Notes: generated by a model not told the origin, from the sequence alone. Counted from the stretch's first letter, positions 38,039 through 47,202 are shown. The stretch is 64,000 nt of DNA from Acidimicrobiia bacterium (GCA_026002935.1 BPGH01000001.1:2095965-2159964); one strand, 5' to 3'. Numbers and translations are program-made.

Positions 38039-38790
38039 TCCCGTGCCTCGACGTCGACGCGGGGCGGGTCGTCAAGGGGGTTCGGTTCGCCGGCATCCGC
38101 GACGCCGGCGACCCGGTCGAGCTCGCCGCGCGCTACGACGCCGAGGGCGCCGACGAGCTCGTGTTCCTCGACATCACGGCCTCGGCCGACGATCGGGACA
38201 CGATGGTGCACGTCGTCGAGCAGGTCGCGGAGCAGGTCTTCATCCCGTTCACGGTCGGGGGTGGGGTGCGCGGCGTCGAGGACGTGCGCCGCCTCCTGCG
38301 GGCCGGCGCCGACAAGGTGTCGCTCAACACCGCCGCGGTCGCCGAGCCCTCGCTCGTCGACGAAGGCGCCGCGGAGTTCGGCGCGCAGTGCATCGTCGTC
38401 GCGATCGACGCCCGCCGCCGCGACCCGCACGACCCGCGCGCCGGCTGGGAGGTCGTGACCCACGGGGGCCGCCGCCCGACGGGGCTCGACGCCGTGGAGT
38501 GGGCGGCGCAGGTGTGCGGTCGGGGCGCGGGGGAGATCCTGCTGACCTCGATGGACCGGGACGGCACCGAGGCGGGCTACGACCTCGACCTGCTGCGGGC
38601 GGTCGGCGGCGCGGTCAACGTGCCGGTCGTGGCGAGCGGCGGCGTCGGCACCCTCGCGCACCTCTACGAGGGCGTCGCCGAGGGGGGCGCGTCGGCGGTG
38701 CTGGCGGCGTCGATCTTCCACTTCGGGCGCCACCGCGTCCGGGACGCGAAGCGGTACCTGGCCGAGCACGGCCTGGTGGTGCGGCCCTGA
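38020..38790 (+). CDS. hisF: Imidazole glycerol phosphate synthase, cyclase subunit
   Basis: A 256-residue TIM-barrel cyclase that makes IGP and AICAR from PRFAR and ammonia. Catalytic Asp residues are in [14 protein letters not shown] and [15 protein letters not shown]; phosphate loops are [10 protein letters not shown] and VASGGVG. GTG 38020 gives the canonical N-terminus but overlaps the end of hisA by 19 bases, an unusually long overlap. It is the last his gene here; hisG and hisE are elsewhere. Confidence 0.95.
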   Translation: MLAVRVIPCLDVDAGRVVKGVRFAGIRDAGDPVELAARYDAEGADELVFLDITASADDRDTMVHVVEQVAEQVFIPFTVGGGVRGVEDVRRLLRAGADKVSLNTAAVAEPSLVDEGAAEFGAQCIVVAIDARRRDPHDPRAGWEVVTHGGRRPTGLDAVEWAAQVCGRGAGEILLTSMDRDGTEAGYDLDLLRAVGGAVNVPVVASGGVGTLAHLYEGVAEGGASAVLAASIFHFGRHRVRDAKRYLAEHGLVVRP

Positions 38791-38954
38791 GCGGCCGCGG
38801 CGGCCCGCCCGCCGCCCCGCGGGGCCGCCGGGCCGACGCGCCGACCCGCGGGCCCCGGGGACGCCCGCCGGCGTCGGTCGCGCGCCCACCGGCGACGCGG
38901 TACGGTGGCCGGAGGTGCCGGTCTGCCGGACCGGCCCCGAGCGAGGGGGTGCAG

Positions 38955-39197
38955 ATGCCCGAGGCGCACTACCCGGCGAACGGCGCGGCGCGGGGGGTCG
39001 ACGACCACTTCTTCCGCCGCTACCGCGAGCTGCTCGACGCCGAGGACAAGGCGTTCGACGAGCTCGAGCACGCGTACGAGGACGGCGACCGCGCCCACTT
39101 CGAGGTCGACCTCGCCGCGTGGCGCACCGCGCTCGAGAAGCGGGCGACCTTCCTCGAACGCCACGGCCTCGGCGCCGCGCCGCTCGCCGTCCGGTAG
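38955..39197 (+). CDS. Small hypothetical protein
   Basis: An 80-residue protein, mainly helical and acidic (YRELLDAEDKAFDELEHAYE, then an amphipathic helix AAWRTALEKRATFLERHG). ATG 38955 follows GAGGGGG, with a TACGGT box about 50 bases upstream (38901-38906). The two helices could form a hairpin. No known family is recognised. It is convergent with the hydrolase at 39229. Confidence 0.65.
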   Translation: MPEAHYPANGAARGVDDHFFRRYRELLDAEDKAFDELEHAYEDGDRAHFEVDLAAWRTALEKRATFLERHGLGAAPLAVR

Positions 39198-39228
39198 GGC
39201 GCCCGGCGCCCCGGGCGCGCCCCGCAGG

Positions 39229-39858
39229 TCAGTACCGGGCGAGGAACCGGGCCGTCGCGTCCACGACCCGGTCGGTGCGCCCGACGAAGAAGTGGCTCGC
39301 GCCCGCCACCACCTCGACGGTCGTGTTCGCCCACGGCGCGACGGCCACCGCGACCTCGTCGGCGGGCCGGAACTCGTCGTGGCCTGCGAGCACCACGTGC
39401 TTCGGCCGGGGGTCGGCGGCGACCGCGGCCAGGTCGCCCGCGAACCGCAGCGGCGGCGCGATCGCGACCCACCCGCCCACACGGGGGTCGCCGACCGAGA
39501 GCGCGACGTCGGCACCGAACGACCAGCCGGCGAGCACGACGGGCACGTCGCCGACCCGCTCCCGGAGCCCGTCGAGCGCGGCGACCACGTCGAGGGGCTC
39601 GTCCCGGCCGCCGGAGTGCTCGCCCGAGCTCCGCCCGACGCCGCGGAAGTCGAACCGCAGCGTCGTGTGGCCCATCGCGGGCAGCGCCTCGAACAGCGCC
39701 GAGATCACGATGCTGCGCATCGTCCCGCCGAAGCGCGGGTGCGGGTGGCACAGCACCGCCGCGGCCGGGCGAGCGGCGCCCGGCGCCGGCCGGGCGAGCT
39801 GCGCGTCGAGGACGCAGCCGTCGGCGGTGTGCAGCGCGAGCTCCTCGGTCCCGCTCAC
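39229..39858 (-). CDS. Alpha/beta hydrolase
   Basis: A 209-residue compact alpha/beta hydrolase. It has a CHPHPRFGGTM segment after the first strand, FDFRGVGRSSGEH, the nucleophile elbow GWSFGAD, an acid in GHDEFRP, and the late His in GASHFFVG. The pattern matches bacterial serine hydrolases of the KANL3/Tex30-like or dienelactone-hydrolase-like kind. GTG 39858 overlaps the stop of the upstream peptidase gene by four bases, so the two are coupled. Substrate unknown. Confidence 0.85.
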   Translation of the reverse strand: MSGTEELALHTADGCVLDAQLARPAPGAARPAAAVLCHPHPRFGGTMRSIVISALFEALPAMGHTTLRFDFRGVGRSSGEHSGGRDEPLDVVAALDGLRERVGDVPVVLAGWSFGADVALSVGDPRVGGWVAIAPPLRFAGDLAAVAADPRPKHVVLAGHDEFRPADEVAVAVAPWANTTVEVVAGASHFFVGRTDRVVDATARFLARY

Positions 39859-41933
39859 GACACCCCCGCCGCGTCGCACACGAACGCGAGGACCGTCGCC
39901 TCCTCGCGCCAGGCGTCGTAGCGGCCCGACGGGCCGCCGTGGCCGGCGTCGAGCTCGACCCGGCACAGGATCGGGCGCCCGGACGTGGTGTGCGCGCGCA
40001 GCTTGGCGACCCACTTGACCGGCTCCCAGTACTGGACGCGCGGGTCGTGCAGCCCGGTCGTGACGAGCATCGCCGGATAGGGCTGGGTGCGCACGTTGTC
40101 GTAGGGGGAGTAGGCGCGCATCCACCGGTAGGCCTCGGCGTCGCGCGGGTCACCCCACTCCTCCCACTCCGTGACCGTCAGGGGGAGCGACGGGTCGAGC
40201 ATCGTCGTGATCACGTCGACGAACGGCACCTCGGCGACGATGCCCGCGAAGAGGTCGGGCCGGAGGTTCGCGACGACGCCCATCAGCAGCCCGCCCGCGC
40301 TGCCCCCGCGCGCGACCAGCCGGCCCGGGTGCACGTAGCCGTGCTCGACGAGGTGCTGCGCGCACGCGAGGAAGTCGGTGAACGTGTTCATCTTCCGGCC
40401 GAGCCGGCCCGCCTCGTACCACTCGCGGCCCAGTTCGCCGCCGCCGCGCACGTGGGCGATCGCGAACACGAAGCCGCGGTCGAGCAGCGACAGGCGTGAC
40501 GACCGGAACGCCGCGTCCACCGAGTGCTCGTAGGAGCCGTAGCCGTACAGCAGCCCGGGGGCACGGCCGTCGGCGGGGACGTCGCGGCGCCGCACGAGGG
40601 AGATGGGGACGCGGGTCCCGTCCCCCGCGGTCGCCCAGATCCGCTCGGACACGTAGTCGGCGGGGTCGTAGCCGCCGAGCACCGGTTGCGTCCGCACGAC
40701 CGTCGACGCGTGGCTGTCCATGTCGTGGTCGACGTCGGTGACCGGCGCGACCAGCGAGGTGTAGCCGTACCGCAGGGTGGCCGTGTCGTACTGCGCGTTC
40801 GGCCCGATCCACACGGTGTAGGCGGGGTCGGGGAACGCGACGTCGTGGGCCGAGCCGTCCTCCACGGACAGGACGCGCAGCCGCACCAGACCCTCGTGGC
40901 GTTCGGTGCACACGAGGTGCCGGGCGAACGCGTCGACCGCCTCGAGCCGCACGTCGTCACGGTGGGGCACGAGGTCGGTCCAGTACTGGCGGGCGGGATC
41001 GACGGCGGGGGCCGCGACGAGCTTGAAGTTGCGGGCCGCGCCGCCGGCGTTGGTGACGACGAGGAACCGGTCGCCGCGCTCCTCGTCCCAGTGGTGCTCG
41101 ACGTGGTACTCGTGCCCGGGCTCGCGCGGGGCCACCACGCGCGGCGGTGCCCCGGGGTCGTCGGCGGGCACGAACCACGCCTCCGAGGTGGTCTTCGACG
41201 CGGTCTCGACGAACACGAAGCGTTCGCTGCGCGACCGGCGCACCGTCACGAAGAAGTGCTCGTCGTCCTCCTGGAACACGAGCACGTCGGCGGTGGCCGG
41301 CTCGCCGACCGTGTGGCGCCACACCTGCCAGGGTCGCAACGCCGCGTCGGGCCGGACGTAGAAGCAGCTCCGGGAGTCGCCGGCCCACGCGAACCCGTAC
41401 GTCACGTCCTCGACGACGTCGGGGAGGTCCCGGCCGGTCGACAGGTCGCGGAACCGCAGCGTGTACCGCTCGCCGCCGGTCGTGTCCGCCGCGTAGGCGC
41501 AGAGCCGGTGGTCGGGCGAGACGGAGAAGACCCCGACCGCGAGGTAGTCGTGCCCCGCGGCGAGCGCGTTCTCGTCGAGCAGCACCGCTTCGTGCGCGGG
41601 GTCGGCGTCCCCGCGGGGGCGGCGGCAGTGGATCGCGTAGTCGAGGCCCTCGGCCGTGCGCGTGAAGTACTCCCAGGGGCCGTCCGGAACCGGCGCCGAC
41701 GCGTCGGTCTCCTGGACGCGCGACCGGATCTCTTCGTAGATCCGGTCGCGCAGCGGCCGCAACGGGGCGAGGACCGCCTCGGTGTAGGCGTTCTCGGCCT
41801 CGAGGTGGGCGCGCACGGCGGGGTCGTCGCGGTCGCGCAACCAGTACCAGTCGTCGACGCGCTCGTCGCCGTGCAGGCGGAGGGTCGTGGGGCGCCGCGG
41901 GGCCACCGGCGGCGCGGGGCGGGGCGCGCGCAC
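39855..41933 (-). CDS. Prolyl oligopeptidase-family serine peptidase (oligopeptidase B-like, S9A)
   Basis: A 692-residue cytoplasmic oligopeptidase. The N-terminus (LHGDERVDDWYWLRDRDDP) and the seven-bladed propeller (about 70-410) precede the hydrolase domain with GYGSYEHSVDAAF, HVRGGGELGREWYEAG, the Ser elbow in ARGGSAGGLLMG, the Asp in TGLHDPRVQYWEPVKW, and the His in DAGHGGPSGRYD. The acidic VPFVDVITTMLDPSLPLT block favours oligopeptidase B (cleavage after Lys/Arg) over prolyl oligopeptidase. GTG 41933 has a TAGACT box eight bases upstream. It is divergent from hisI. Confidence 0.92.
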   Translation of the reverse strand: MRAPRPAPPVAPRRPTTLRLHGDERVDDWYWLRDRDDPAVRAHLEAENAYTEAVLAPLRPLRDRIYEEIRSRVQETDASAPVPDGPWEYFTRTAEGLDYAIHCRRPRGDADPAHEAVLLDENALAAGHDYLAVGVFSVSPDHRLCAYAADTTGGERYTLRFRDLSTGRDLPDVVEDVTYGFAWAGDSRSCFYVRPDAALRPWQVWRHTVGEPATADVLVFQEDDEHFFVTVRRSRSERFVFVETASKTTSEAWFVPADDPGAPPRVVAPREPGHEYHVEHHWDEERGDRFLVVTNAGGAARNFKLVAAPAVDPARQYWTDLVPHRDDVRLEAVDAFARHLVCTERHEGLVRLRVLSVEDGSAHDVAFPDPAYTVWIGPNAQYDTATLRYGYTSLVAPVTDVDHDMDSHASTVVRTQPVLGGYDPADYVSERIWATAGDGTRVPISLVRRRDVPADGRAPGLLYGYGSYEHSVDAAFRSSRLSLLDRGFVFAIAHVRGGGELGREWYEAGRLGRKMNTFTDFLACAQHLVEHGYVHPGRLVARGGSAGGLLMGVVANLRPDLFAGIVAEVPFVDVITTMLDPSLPLTVTEWEEWGDPRDAEAYRWMRAYSPYDNVRTQPYPAMLVTTGLHDPRVQYWEPVKWVAKLRAHTTSGRPILCRVELDAGHGGPSGRYDAWREEATVLAFVCDAAGVS

Positions 41934-41941
41934 GGCGGCGG

Positions 41942-41947
41942 AGTCTA
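41942..41947 (-). promoter_or_regulatory. -10 box of the S9 peptidase gene (leaderless)
   Basis: TAGACT on the minus strand, eight bases before GTG 41933. Confidence 0.45.
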
Positions 41948-41980
41948 CGGACTGCTGCGGTCCCCGCCGGGACCGACCGC

Positions 41981-41986
41981 TACGAT
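41981..41986 (+). promoter_or_regulatory. -10 box of the hisI-trpE operon (leaderless)
   Basis: TACGAT, nine bases before ATG 41996. There is no room for a trp leader peptide or attenuator before hisI, and none between hisI and trpE. Confidence 0.5.
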
Positions 41987-41995
41987 CGTCGCCTC

Positions 41996-42376
41996 ATGTC
42001 GCCCCCGGCCACGCCCGTCCCCTACACCGAGGCCGAGCTCGACGCGGTCGCCTTCGACGAGCGCGGCCTGGTGCCAGCGATCGTCCAGGAGGAGGGCACG
42101 GGCGCCGTGCTGATGCTCGCCTGGATGAACCGGGAGGCGCTGCGGCGGACGCTCGAGTCCGGTCGGACGTGGTTCTGGAGCCGCCGCCGGGCCGAGCTGT
42201 GGTGCAAGGGTGAGACCTCCGGTGACCGCCAGTACGTGCGCCGCGTCGCCTACGACTGCGACATGGACGTCGTGCTCGTCGTCGTGGAGCAGGAGGGGAG
42301 GGGCGCCTGCCACACGGGCCAGCGCACCTGCTTCTTCCGCGACTTCGGCGGCGGCGCCGACCCGGGACGGCGGTGA
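41996..42376 (+). CDS. hisI: Phosphoribosyl-AMP cyclohydrolase
   Basis: A 126-residue Zn/Mg enzyme that opens the purine ring of PR-AMP, monofunctional (no HisE pyrophosphohydrolase domain). Signature blocks are MLAWMNREALRRTLESG, FWSRRRAELWCKGETSG, and the metal ligands in YDCDMDVVLV plus GACHTGQRTCFF. It is separated from hisD-F by about 3 kb and instead overlaps trpE by four bases. Confidence 0.96.
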   Translation: MSPPATPVPYTEAELDAVAFDERGLVPAIVQEEGTGAVLMLAWMNREALRRTLESGRTWFWSRRRAELWCKGETSGDRQYVRRVAYDCDMDVVLVVVEQEGRGACHTGQRTCFFRDFGGGADPGRR

Positions 42377-43911
42377 CCGCGCTCGCGTCGGGGTCGGCGG
42401 CGTGCCGCCCCGCGCCCGACGAGTTCGTCGCGCTGGCCCGCGACCACACGGTCGTGCCGGTGTGGCGAGAGGTGCTCGCCGACCTCGAGACCCCGCTGTC
42501 GGCCTACGTGAAGCTCGTCGGCGACCGCGAGGGCTTCCTGCTCGAGTCCGTCGAGCACGCGCAGCGGTGGGGCCGGTTCTCGTTCGTCGGGCGCGACCCC
42601 GCGCTGACGATGGTCACCCGCGGGCGCACCGTCCAGTGGCGCGGCGGGTTCGCGCCCCCGGGAGTGCCGTCCGACCGGGGGACGCTCGCGGCGCTCGAGG
42701 CGCTGCTCGCGCGCTTCCGGTCCCCGCGCCTGCCCGAGCTGCCGCCGTTCCACGGGGGCATCGTCGGCTGGCTGGGCTACGACACGGTGCGTGAGATCGA
42801 GCACCTGCCGGACCCCCCGGCCGACGACCAGGGCCACCCCGACGCGGTGCTGTCGCTCGCGGGGCAGGTGTTCGCGTTCGACCACTTCGCGCAGCGCGTC
42901 TACCTGATCGAGAACGTCTACCCGCCGCCGGGCGCCGACGACGCGACCCTCGCGGCGCTGTACGAGCAGGCGCGTGACCGGCTCGACGACGCCGTGGCCG
43001 AGCTCGCGCGGCCGCTGCCGTACGTGCCGAGCCCGCCGCCGCGGGCCGAGCCGGACCGGATGCCCGAGGTGCGCCGCAACTTCGAACCGGGCGCCTGGGC
43101 CCGCGCGGTGGAGGCCGCCAAGGAGCACATCCTCGACGGCGACATCTTCCAGGTCGTGCTCGCCCAGCGCTTCGACCTGGTCGAGCCGGTGGACCCGTTC
43201 GCGGTCTACCGGGTGCTGCGCCTCGTGAACCCGTCGCCCTACATGTACTTCCTGCGGCACGAGGAGGCCACGATCGTCGGGTCCTCGCCGGAGCCGATGG
43301 TGCAGCTGCGCGACGGCCGCGTGATCAGCCGGCCGATCGCGGGCACCCGCCGGCGCGGCCGCGACGAGGCGCACGACCGCAGGCTCGCCGCGGAGCTGCT
43401 CGAGCACCCCAAGGAGCGGGCCGAGCACGTGATGCTCGTCGACCTGGCCCGCAACGACGTCGGGCGCGTCGTGCGGTTCGGGACCGAGCGGGTCGAGGAG
43501 CTGATGACCCTCGAGCGGTACTCGCACGTCATGCACCTGACCAGCCAGGTCGCCGGGGAGCTGGCCGACGGCCGCAACGCGGTGGACGTGCTGCGCGCGA
43601 CGTTCCCCGCCGGCACCGTGAGCGGCGCACCGAAGGTGCGCGCGATGCAGATCATCGACGAGCTCGAGCCGACCAGGCGCGGCCCGTACGCGGGCGTCGT
43701 GGGCTACCTCGACTTCTCGGGCAACCTCGACACGGCGATCGCGATCCGCACGATGGTCTGGCGCGACGGCCGGGCGACCCTGCAGGCGGGGGCCGGCATC
43801 GTCGCCGACTCGGTCCCCGCCGACGAGGACCTGGAATGCCGGAACAAGGCGAGCGCGTTGCTCACGGCGGCCGCGCTCGCGCGCGAGCTGCCGCCGATCC
43901 CCGAACGCTGA
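42373..43911 (+). CDS. trpE: Anthranilate synthase component I
   Basis: A 512-residue chorismate-using enzyme, first step of tryptophan synthesis. The N-terminal part carries the feedback-site FLLESVEHAQRWGRFSF. The C-terminal catalytic domain has HILDGDIFQVVLAQRF, NPSPYMYFL, SPEPMVQLRDG, RPIAGTRRRG, HVMLVDLARNDVGR, FPAGTVSGAPKVRAM, and GGGV-like QAGAGIVADS with the final DEDLECRNKA. GTG 42373 overlaps hisI (GTGA). The glutaminase partner trpG is not in the window. Confidence 0.96.
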   Translation: MTALASGSAACRPAPDEFVALARDHTVVPVWREVLADLETPLSAYVKLVGDREGFLLESVEHAQRWGRFSFVGRDPALTMVTRGRTVQWRGGFAPPGVPSDRGTLAALEALLARFRSPRLPELPPFHGGIVGWLGYDTVREIEHLPDPPADDQGHPDAVLSLAGQVFAFDHFAQRVYLIENVYPPPGADDATLAALYEQARDRLDDAVAELARPLPYVPSPPPRAEPDRMPEVRRNFEPGAWARAVEAAKEHILDGDIFQVVLAQRFDLVEPVDPFAVYRVLRLVNPSPYMYFLRHEEATIVGSSPEPMVQLRDGRVISRPIAGTRRRGRDEAHDRRLAAELLEHPKERAEHVMLVDLARNDVGRVVRFGTERVEELMTLERYSHVMHLTSQVAGELADGRNAVDVLRATFPAGTVSGAPKVRAMQIIDELEPTRRGPYAGVVGYLDFSGNLDTAIAIRTMVWRDGRATLQAGAGIVADSVPADEDLECRNKASALLTAAALARELPPIPER

Positions 43912-43951
43912 GCCCGGGGCGGTGCCCCGACCGCCGGACAAGGAGCCCGCC

Positions 43952-44854
43952 GTGGCCGACGCCTTCCTCGTCGATACCGGGCTGGTCGTGGTGCACGGCC
44001 CCGACGCGGCCTCGTTCCTGCAGAGCCAGCTCTCGCAGGACCTCGACCCGCTGGGCGACGGCACAGGGGTGGAGGCGCTGCTGCTGCAGCCCCAGGGCAA
44101 GCTCGTCGCCCCCCTCTTCGTGCTGCGCGTGTCGGAGGGCGAGTGGTGGTGCCTGTGCGACGCCGGGTTCGGGACCGCGGTGGCCGAGGGCCTCCGCCGC
44201 TTCCGGGTCCGCGTCCGGGCCGAGATCGACGACCGCTCCGGGTCGTCGGCACGGCTCGCGGTGCGGGCACGCGGCGGGACGCGCGACGACGCCGCGGCCG
44301 TACTCGGGGCGGCGCCCGGCGACACGGTGGGCGGGCACGGGGCCTGGCGGGACGCGCGGGTGGTGCGGGGCGTGTGGGCCCCGGCGCCCGACGGGATCGA
44401 CGTGGTCGGCCCGCGCGCGACGGTCGCCGCGGCCCGCGACGCGCTCGTCGCCGCGGGATTCGCCGTGGGCGGGGAGGACGGCTACGAGGCGGCGCGGGTC
44501 GCGGCCGGGGTGCCGCGGATGGGGCGCGACCTCGACGAGCGGACGATCCCCCAGGAGGCGTTCCTCGAGCGGCGCGCGGTGTCGTTCACGAAGGGCTGCT
44601 TCGTCGGCCAGGAGCTCGTCTGCCGCATCGACGCCCGCGGGCACGTCAACCGGCTCCTGCGGCGCGTCCGGGCTGCCGACGGACCGGTCGAGGCGGGCGC
44701 CGAGGTCGTGGCGGGCGGCCGCGCGGTGGGACGCGTGACGTCCGCCGCGGGCCGCGAGGGCCTCGCGATGGTGCGGCGCGAGGTCGAGCCCCCGGCCCGC
44801 GTGGTGCTCGACGGCCCGGCGGGCCGACGCGACGCGACCGTCGAGGCGCTCTGA
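43952..44854 (+). CDS. ygfZ: YgfZ/GcvT-family folate-binding Fe-S repair protein
   Basis: A 300-residue tetrahydrofolate-binding protein related to GcvT, used in assembly or repair of Fe-S enzymes. The defining K-G-C-[FY]-x-G-Q-E motif is present as KGCFVGQELV (about 227). The N-terminal VVVHGPDAASFLQSQLSQD and LLLQPQGKLVAPLFVLR match the family. GTG 43952 follows an AAGGAG ribosome site; an in-frame upstream ATG/GTG at 43922 would add ten unconserved residues. It lies 40 bases after trpE on the same strand. Confidence 0.9.
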   Translation: MADAFLVDTGLVVVHGPDAASFLQSQLSQDLDPLGDGTGVEALLLQPQGKLVAPLFVLRVSEGEWWCLCDAGFGTAVAEGLRRFRVRVRAEIDDRSGSSARLAVRARGGTRDDAAAVLGAAPGDTVGGHGAWRDARVVRGVWAPAPDGIDVVGPRATVAAARDALVAAGFAVGGEDGYEAARVAAGVPRMGRDLDERTIPQEAFLERRAVSFTKGCFVGQELVCRIDARGHVNRLLRRVRAADGPVEAGAEVVAGGRAVGRVTSAAGREGLAMVRREVEPPARVVLDGPAGRRDATVEAL

Positions 44855-44912
44855 GCCGGTCGGCACGGGCGACGCGGCGGTCCCGGCGCGACCCGGCGCC
44901 GCCGGCGCCGGG

Positions 44913-46376
44913 TCAGCGGGTCGCGGCGGCCGGGCCGCGGGGCAGGGACACGACGAACCGGATGCCGTCGGCCTCGGGCCGGTCGACCCGGGCCCGCCCG
45001 CCCATCGCCGCGGCGAGCTCGCCGACGATGGCGAGCCCGAGGCCCGTGCCGACGGGACGGCCCGGGGCCTGGCGCGCCGTGTAGAGCCGTTCGAAGACCC
45101 GCCCCAGCTCCGCGTCGGGGATCCCGGGGCCGTCGTCGGTCACGACGAGTTCGAACCCGCCGTCCCGGCCGGCGACCGCGACGTCGATGCGCCGGGCCGC
45201 GTACTTCAGCGCGTTCTCGACGAGGTTCGCGACGATCTGGCCGAGGCGGTCGGGGTCGAGGTCGGCGGGAACGGGCGCGGGGGCGTCGACCGCGAGCTCG
45301 AGCCCGAGGTCGCGGGCCGCGGGCCGGAACGCCTCGGCCGCGTCGCGTGCGATCGCGGCGGCGTCGCACGGCACGGGGGTGAGCGAGAACTCGTGGGTGT
45401 CGAGCCGGGCCAGGTCGAGCAGGTCGCGCACGAGGCGCTCGAGCCGCCGGGTCTCCGCCTGGATCACCTGCGCGGCGCGGGCGCGGCCGCCGGCGTCCTC
45501 GGCGTCGAGTGTGCCGTCCGCGAGCGCCTCGGCGTAGCCGCGGATCGCGGTGAGCGGCGTGCGCAGGTCGTGGGAGACCGACATGAGGAAGCGCCGGTCC
45601 GCGTCGCGCCGGTCCTCGAGGCGCGTCGCGAGCGCGTTCAGCGTCGTTGCGAGCGTCCGGAGCTCCGGGTCGGCGCCGCCGGGGAGCGTCGCGCGCGCGC
45701 CGAGGTCGCCCGCGGCGAGGCCGCGCGCTGCCTCCTCGATCGCGGCGACCGGCCGCAGCAGGCGCCGGGCGAGCCACGCCGACACGCCCGCCGCGGCCGC
45801 CAGCAGCACGGCGATCGCGACCACGACCCACGGGCGCGCCCGGTCGAGGACCGTGGTGTCGATCGTGTCGGTCGCGACGACGACGAAGCTCCCGAGCTGC
45901 GTCTCGCTCACCGGCTGGGCCAGGAAGACCAGGTCGCCGCGCCGCCCGGACGACTCCCTGCCCGCGAGGAGCGCGGCGGTGTCGATGTCGTCGAGGGTGA
46001 CCCCCGGCGGCAGGTCGAGGCGCTCGCCGGCCCGCTCGAGGTACGCGGGTTGCACCAGCTCCCCGTCCGGGCCGATCACCACCGCGGTGAGGTCGGTCAG
46101 CTCCAGCGCGCGGCCGAAGCGCCGGAGCCGGTCCACGGCGACCCGCAGCTCGTCCACGCGTGGGGTGCCGGGGTCGTCGCGGGGGAGCCGGAGGCGCAGG
46201 CCGTCCGCGACCGTGACGAGCTCGTCGGCCCGCCCGCGCATGTCGTCGAGCGCCTCGCGTTCGATCGCGCGCCGCACGAGCACGTGCGTCGCGAGCGACG
46301 ACGCGGCGAGCAGGCCGACGGCGAAGGCGACGAACGCGACGAACAGCCGCGTTCGCAGCGACCAGCGGGCGGTCAC
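44913..46376 (-). CDS. Sensor histidine kinase of the second two-component system
   Basis: A 487-residue membrane kinase. TM1 is near residues 7-30 (LFVAFVAFAVGLLAASSLA), TM2 near 185-207 (VVVAIAVLLAAAAGVSAWLA), enclosing an extracytoplasmic sensor of about 150 residues. HAMP follows from RLLRPVAAIEEAA. Phospho-acceptor His269 is in MSVSHDLRTPLTAIRGY. The ATPase domain has the N box VANLVENALKY, G1 DDGPGIPD, F box VFERLYTA and G2 GTGLGLAIV. The start GTG overlaps the regulator stop (GTGA). It ends about 60 bases from ygfZ, convergently. The signal is unknown. Confidence 0.92.
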   Translation of the reverse strand: MTARWSLRTRLFVAFVAFAVGLLAASSLATHVLVRRAIEREALDDMRGRADELVTVADGLRLRLPRDDPGTPRVDELRVAVDRLRRFGRALELTDLTAVVIGPDGELVQPAYLERAGERLDLPPGVTLDDIDTAALLAGRESSGRRGDLVFLAQPVSETQLGSFVVVATDTIDTTVLDRARPWVVVAIAVLLAAAAGVSAWLARRLLRPVAAIEEAARGLAAGDLGARATLPGGADPELRTLATTLNALATRLEDRRDADRRFLMSVSHDLRTPLTAIRGYAEALADGTLDAEDAGGRARAAQVIQAETRRLERLVRDLLDLARLDTHEFSLTPVPCDAAAIARDAAEAFRPAARDLGLELAVDAPAPVPADLDPDRLGQIVANLVENALKYAARRIDVAVAGRDGGFELVVTDDGPGIPDAELGRVFERLYTARQAPGRPVGTGLGLAIVGELAAAMGGRARVDRPEADGIRFVVSLPRGPAAATR

Positions 46377-47047
46377 GTCGGGTCGAGCCGGTAGCCGATG
46401 CCGCGCACGGTCGCGATCCGGACTGCTCCCCCGACCTTCTTGCGCACCTGCGCGACGTGCACGTCCACGGTGCGCGCGTCGCCGTACCAGTCGTGACCCC
46501 ACACGCCGTCGAGGATCTGCTGGCGGCTGAGCGCGAGGCCGGGCCGCTGCACGAGGAAGCGCAGGAGGTCGAACTCCTTCGTCGTGAACGCCACGGGCTC
46601 GCCGTACACCCGCACCTCGCGCCGGCCCGTGTCGACCTCGACCGCGCCGGCGCGCAGGACGTCGGTGGGGGGCGCGCCGCCCTCGGCGCGGCGTAGTACC
46701 GCCTTCACCCGCGCGACGAGCTCGGCGGGGGAGAACGGCTTCGTCACGTAGTCGTCGGCCCCGAGCTCGAGCCCGACGACCCGGTCGATCTCGCCGTCGC
46801 GTGCGGTGAGGAAGATGACCGGCACCGGGGCCGCTGCCTGCATCCGCCGGCACACCTCGAGCCCGTCGAGGTCGGGGAGGCCGACGTCGAGCACGACGAG
46901 GCGGGGCGCGTGGTCACGGGCGAGGCGCAGCGCGTCCTGCCCGGTCCCCGCCGTCACGACGCGGAAGCCGTCGCGCCGCAGGTACAGCTCGACGAGCTCC
47001 GCGATGTTGGGTTCGTCGTCGACGACGAGGATCGTGCCGCGGTCCAT
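46373..47047 (-). CDS. OmpR-family response regulator of the second two-component system
   Basis: A 224-residue regulator. The receiver has DDEPN near the N-terminus, phospho-acceptor Asp54 (LVVLDVGLPDLDG), FLTARD and VTKPFSP. The winged helix has FTTKEFDLLRFLVQRPGL, the recognition area ILDGVWGHDWYGDARTVDVH, and ends RTVRGIGYRLDPT... in family style. ATG 47047 is the first start fitting the receiver. Upstream lie three GTGAG repeats spaced by 11 bases, probably its own operator. The kinase gene overlaps the stop. Confidence 0.92.
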   Translation of the reverse strand: MDRGTILVVDDEPNIAELVELYLRRDGFRVVTAGTGQDALRLARDHAPRLVVLDVGLPDLDGLEVCRRMQAAAPVPVIFLTARDGEIDRVVGLELGADDYVTKPFSPAELVARVKAVLRRAEGGAPPTDVLRAGAVEVDTGRREVRVYGEPVAFTTKEFDLLRFLVQRPGLALSRQQILDGVWGHDWYGDARTVDVHVAQVRKKVGGAVRIATVRGIGYRLDPT

Positions 47048-47083
47048 CACAGGGGGATCGTCACGCCCGGATCGGCACCTGAC

Positions 47084-47110
47084 GTGAGCGGGTCGTGAGG
47101 GAATTGTGAG
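47084..47110. promoter_or_regulatory. Operator of three 11-bp direct repeats upstream of the second two-component system
   Basis: GTGAG occurs at 47084-47088, 47095-47099 and 47106-47110, each start exactly 11 bases after the previous, the hallmark spacing of OmpR/PhoB-type binding sites. The site is 37 bases from the regulator start codon (minus strand) and about 90 bases upstream of the trpC -10 box, so it could also influence the trp operon. Confidence 0.65.
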
Positions 47111-47196
47111 CCGCGGCACCCGGCCCGTGCGACTCGGCCCACCCGGGCCGGGACCGGAGCGGCCGCGCGTCCCGCGGCCGCCGGGGGGAGGGGCCG

Positions 47197-47202
47197 TACA
47201 AT
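47197..47202 (+). promoter_or_regulatory. -10 box of the trpC-trpA operon
   Basis: TACAAT, the best -10 match among the boxes seen, eight bases before an in-frame CTG at 47211. This is the same spacing as in the leaderless genes of the window. Confidence 0.55.
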
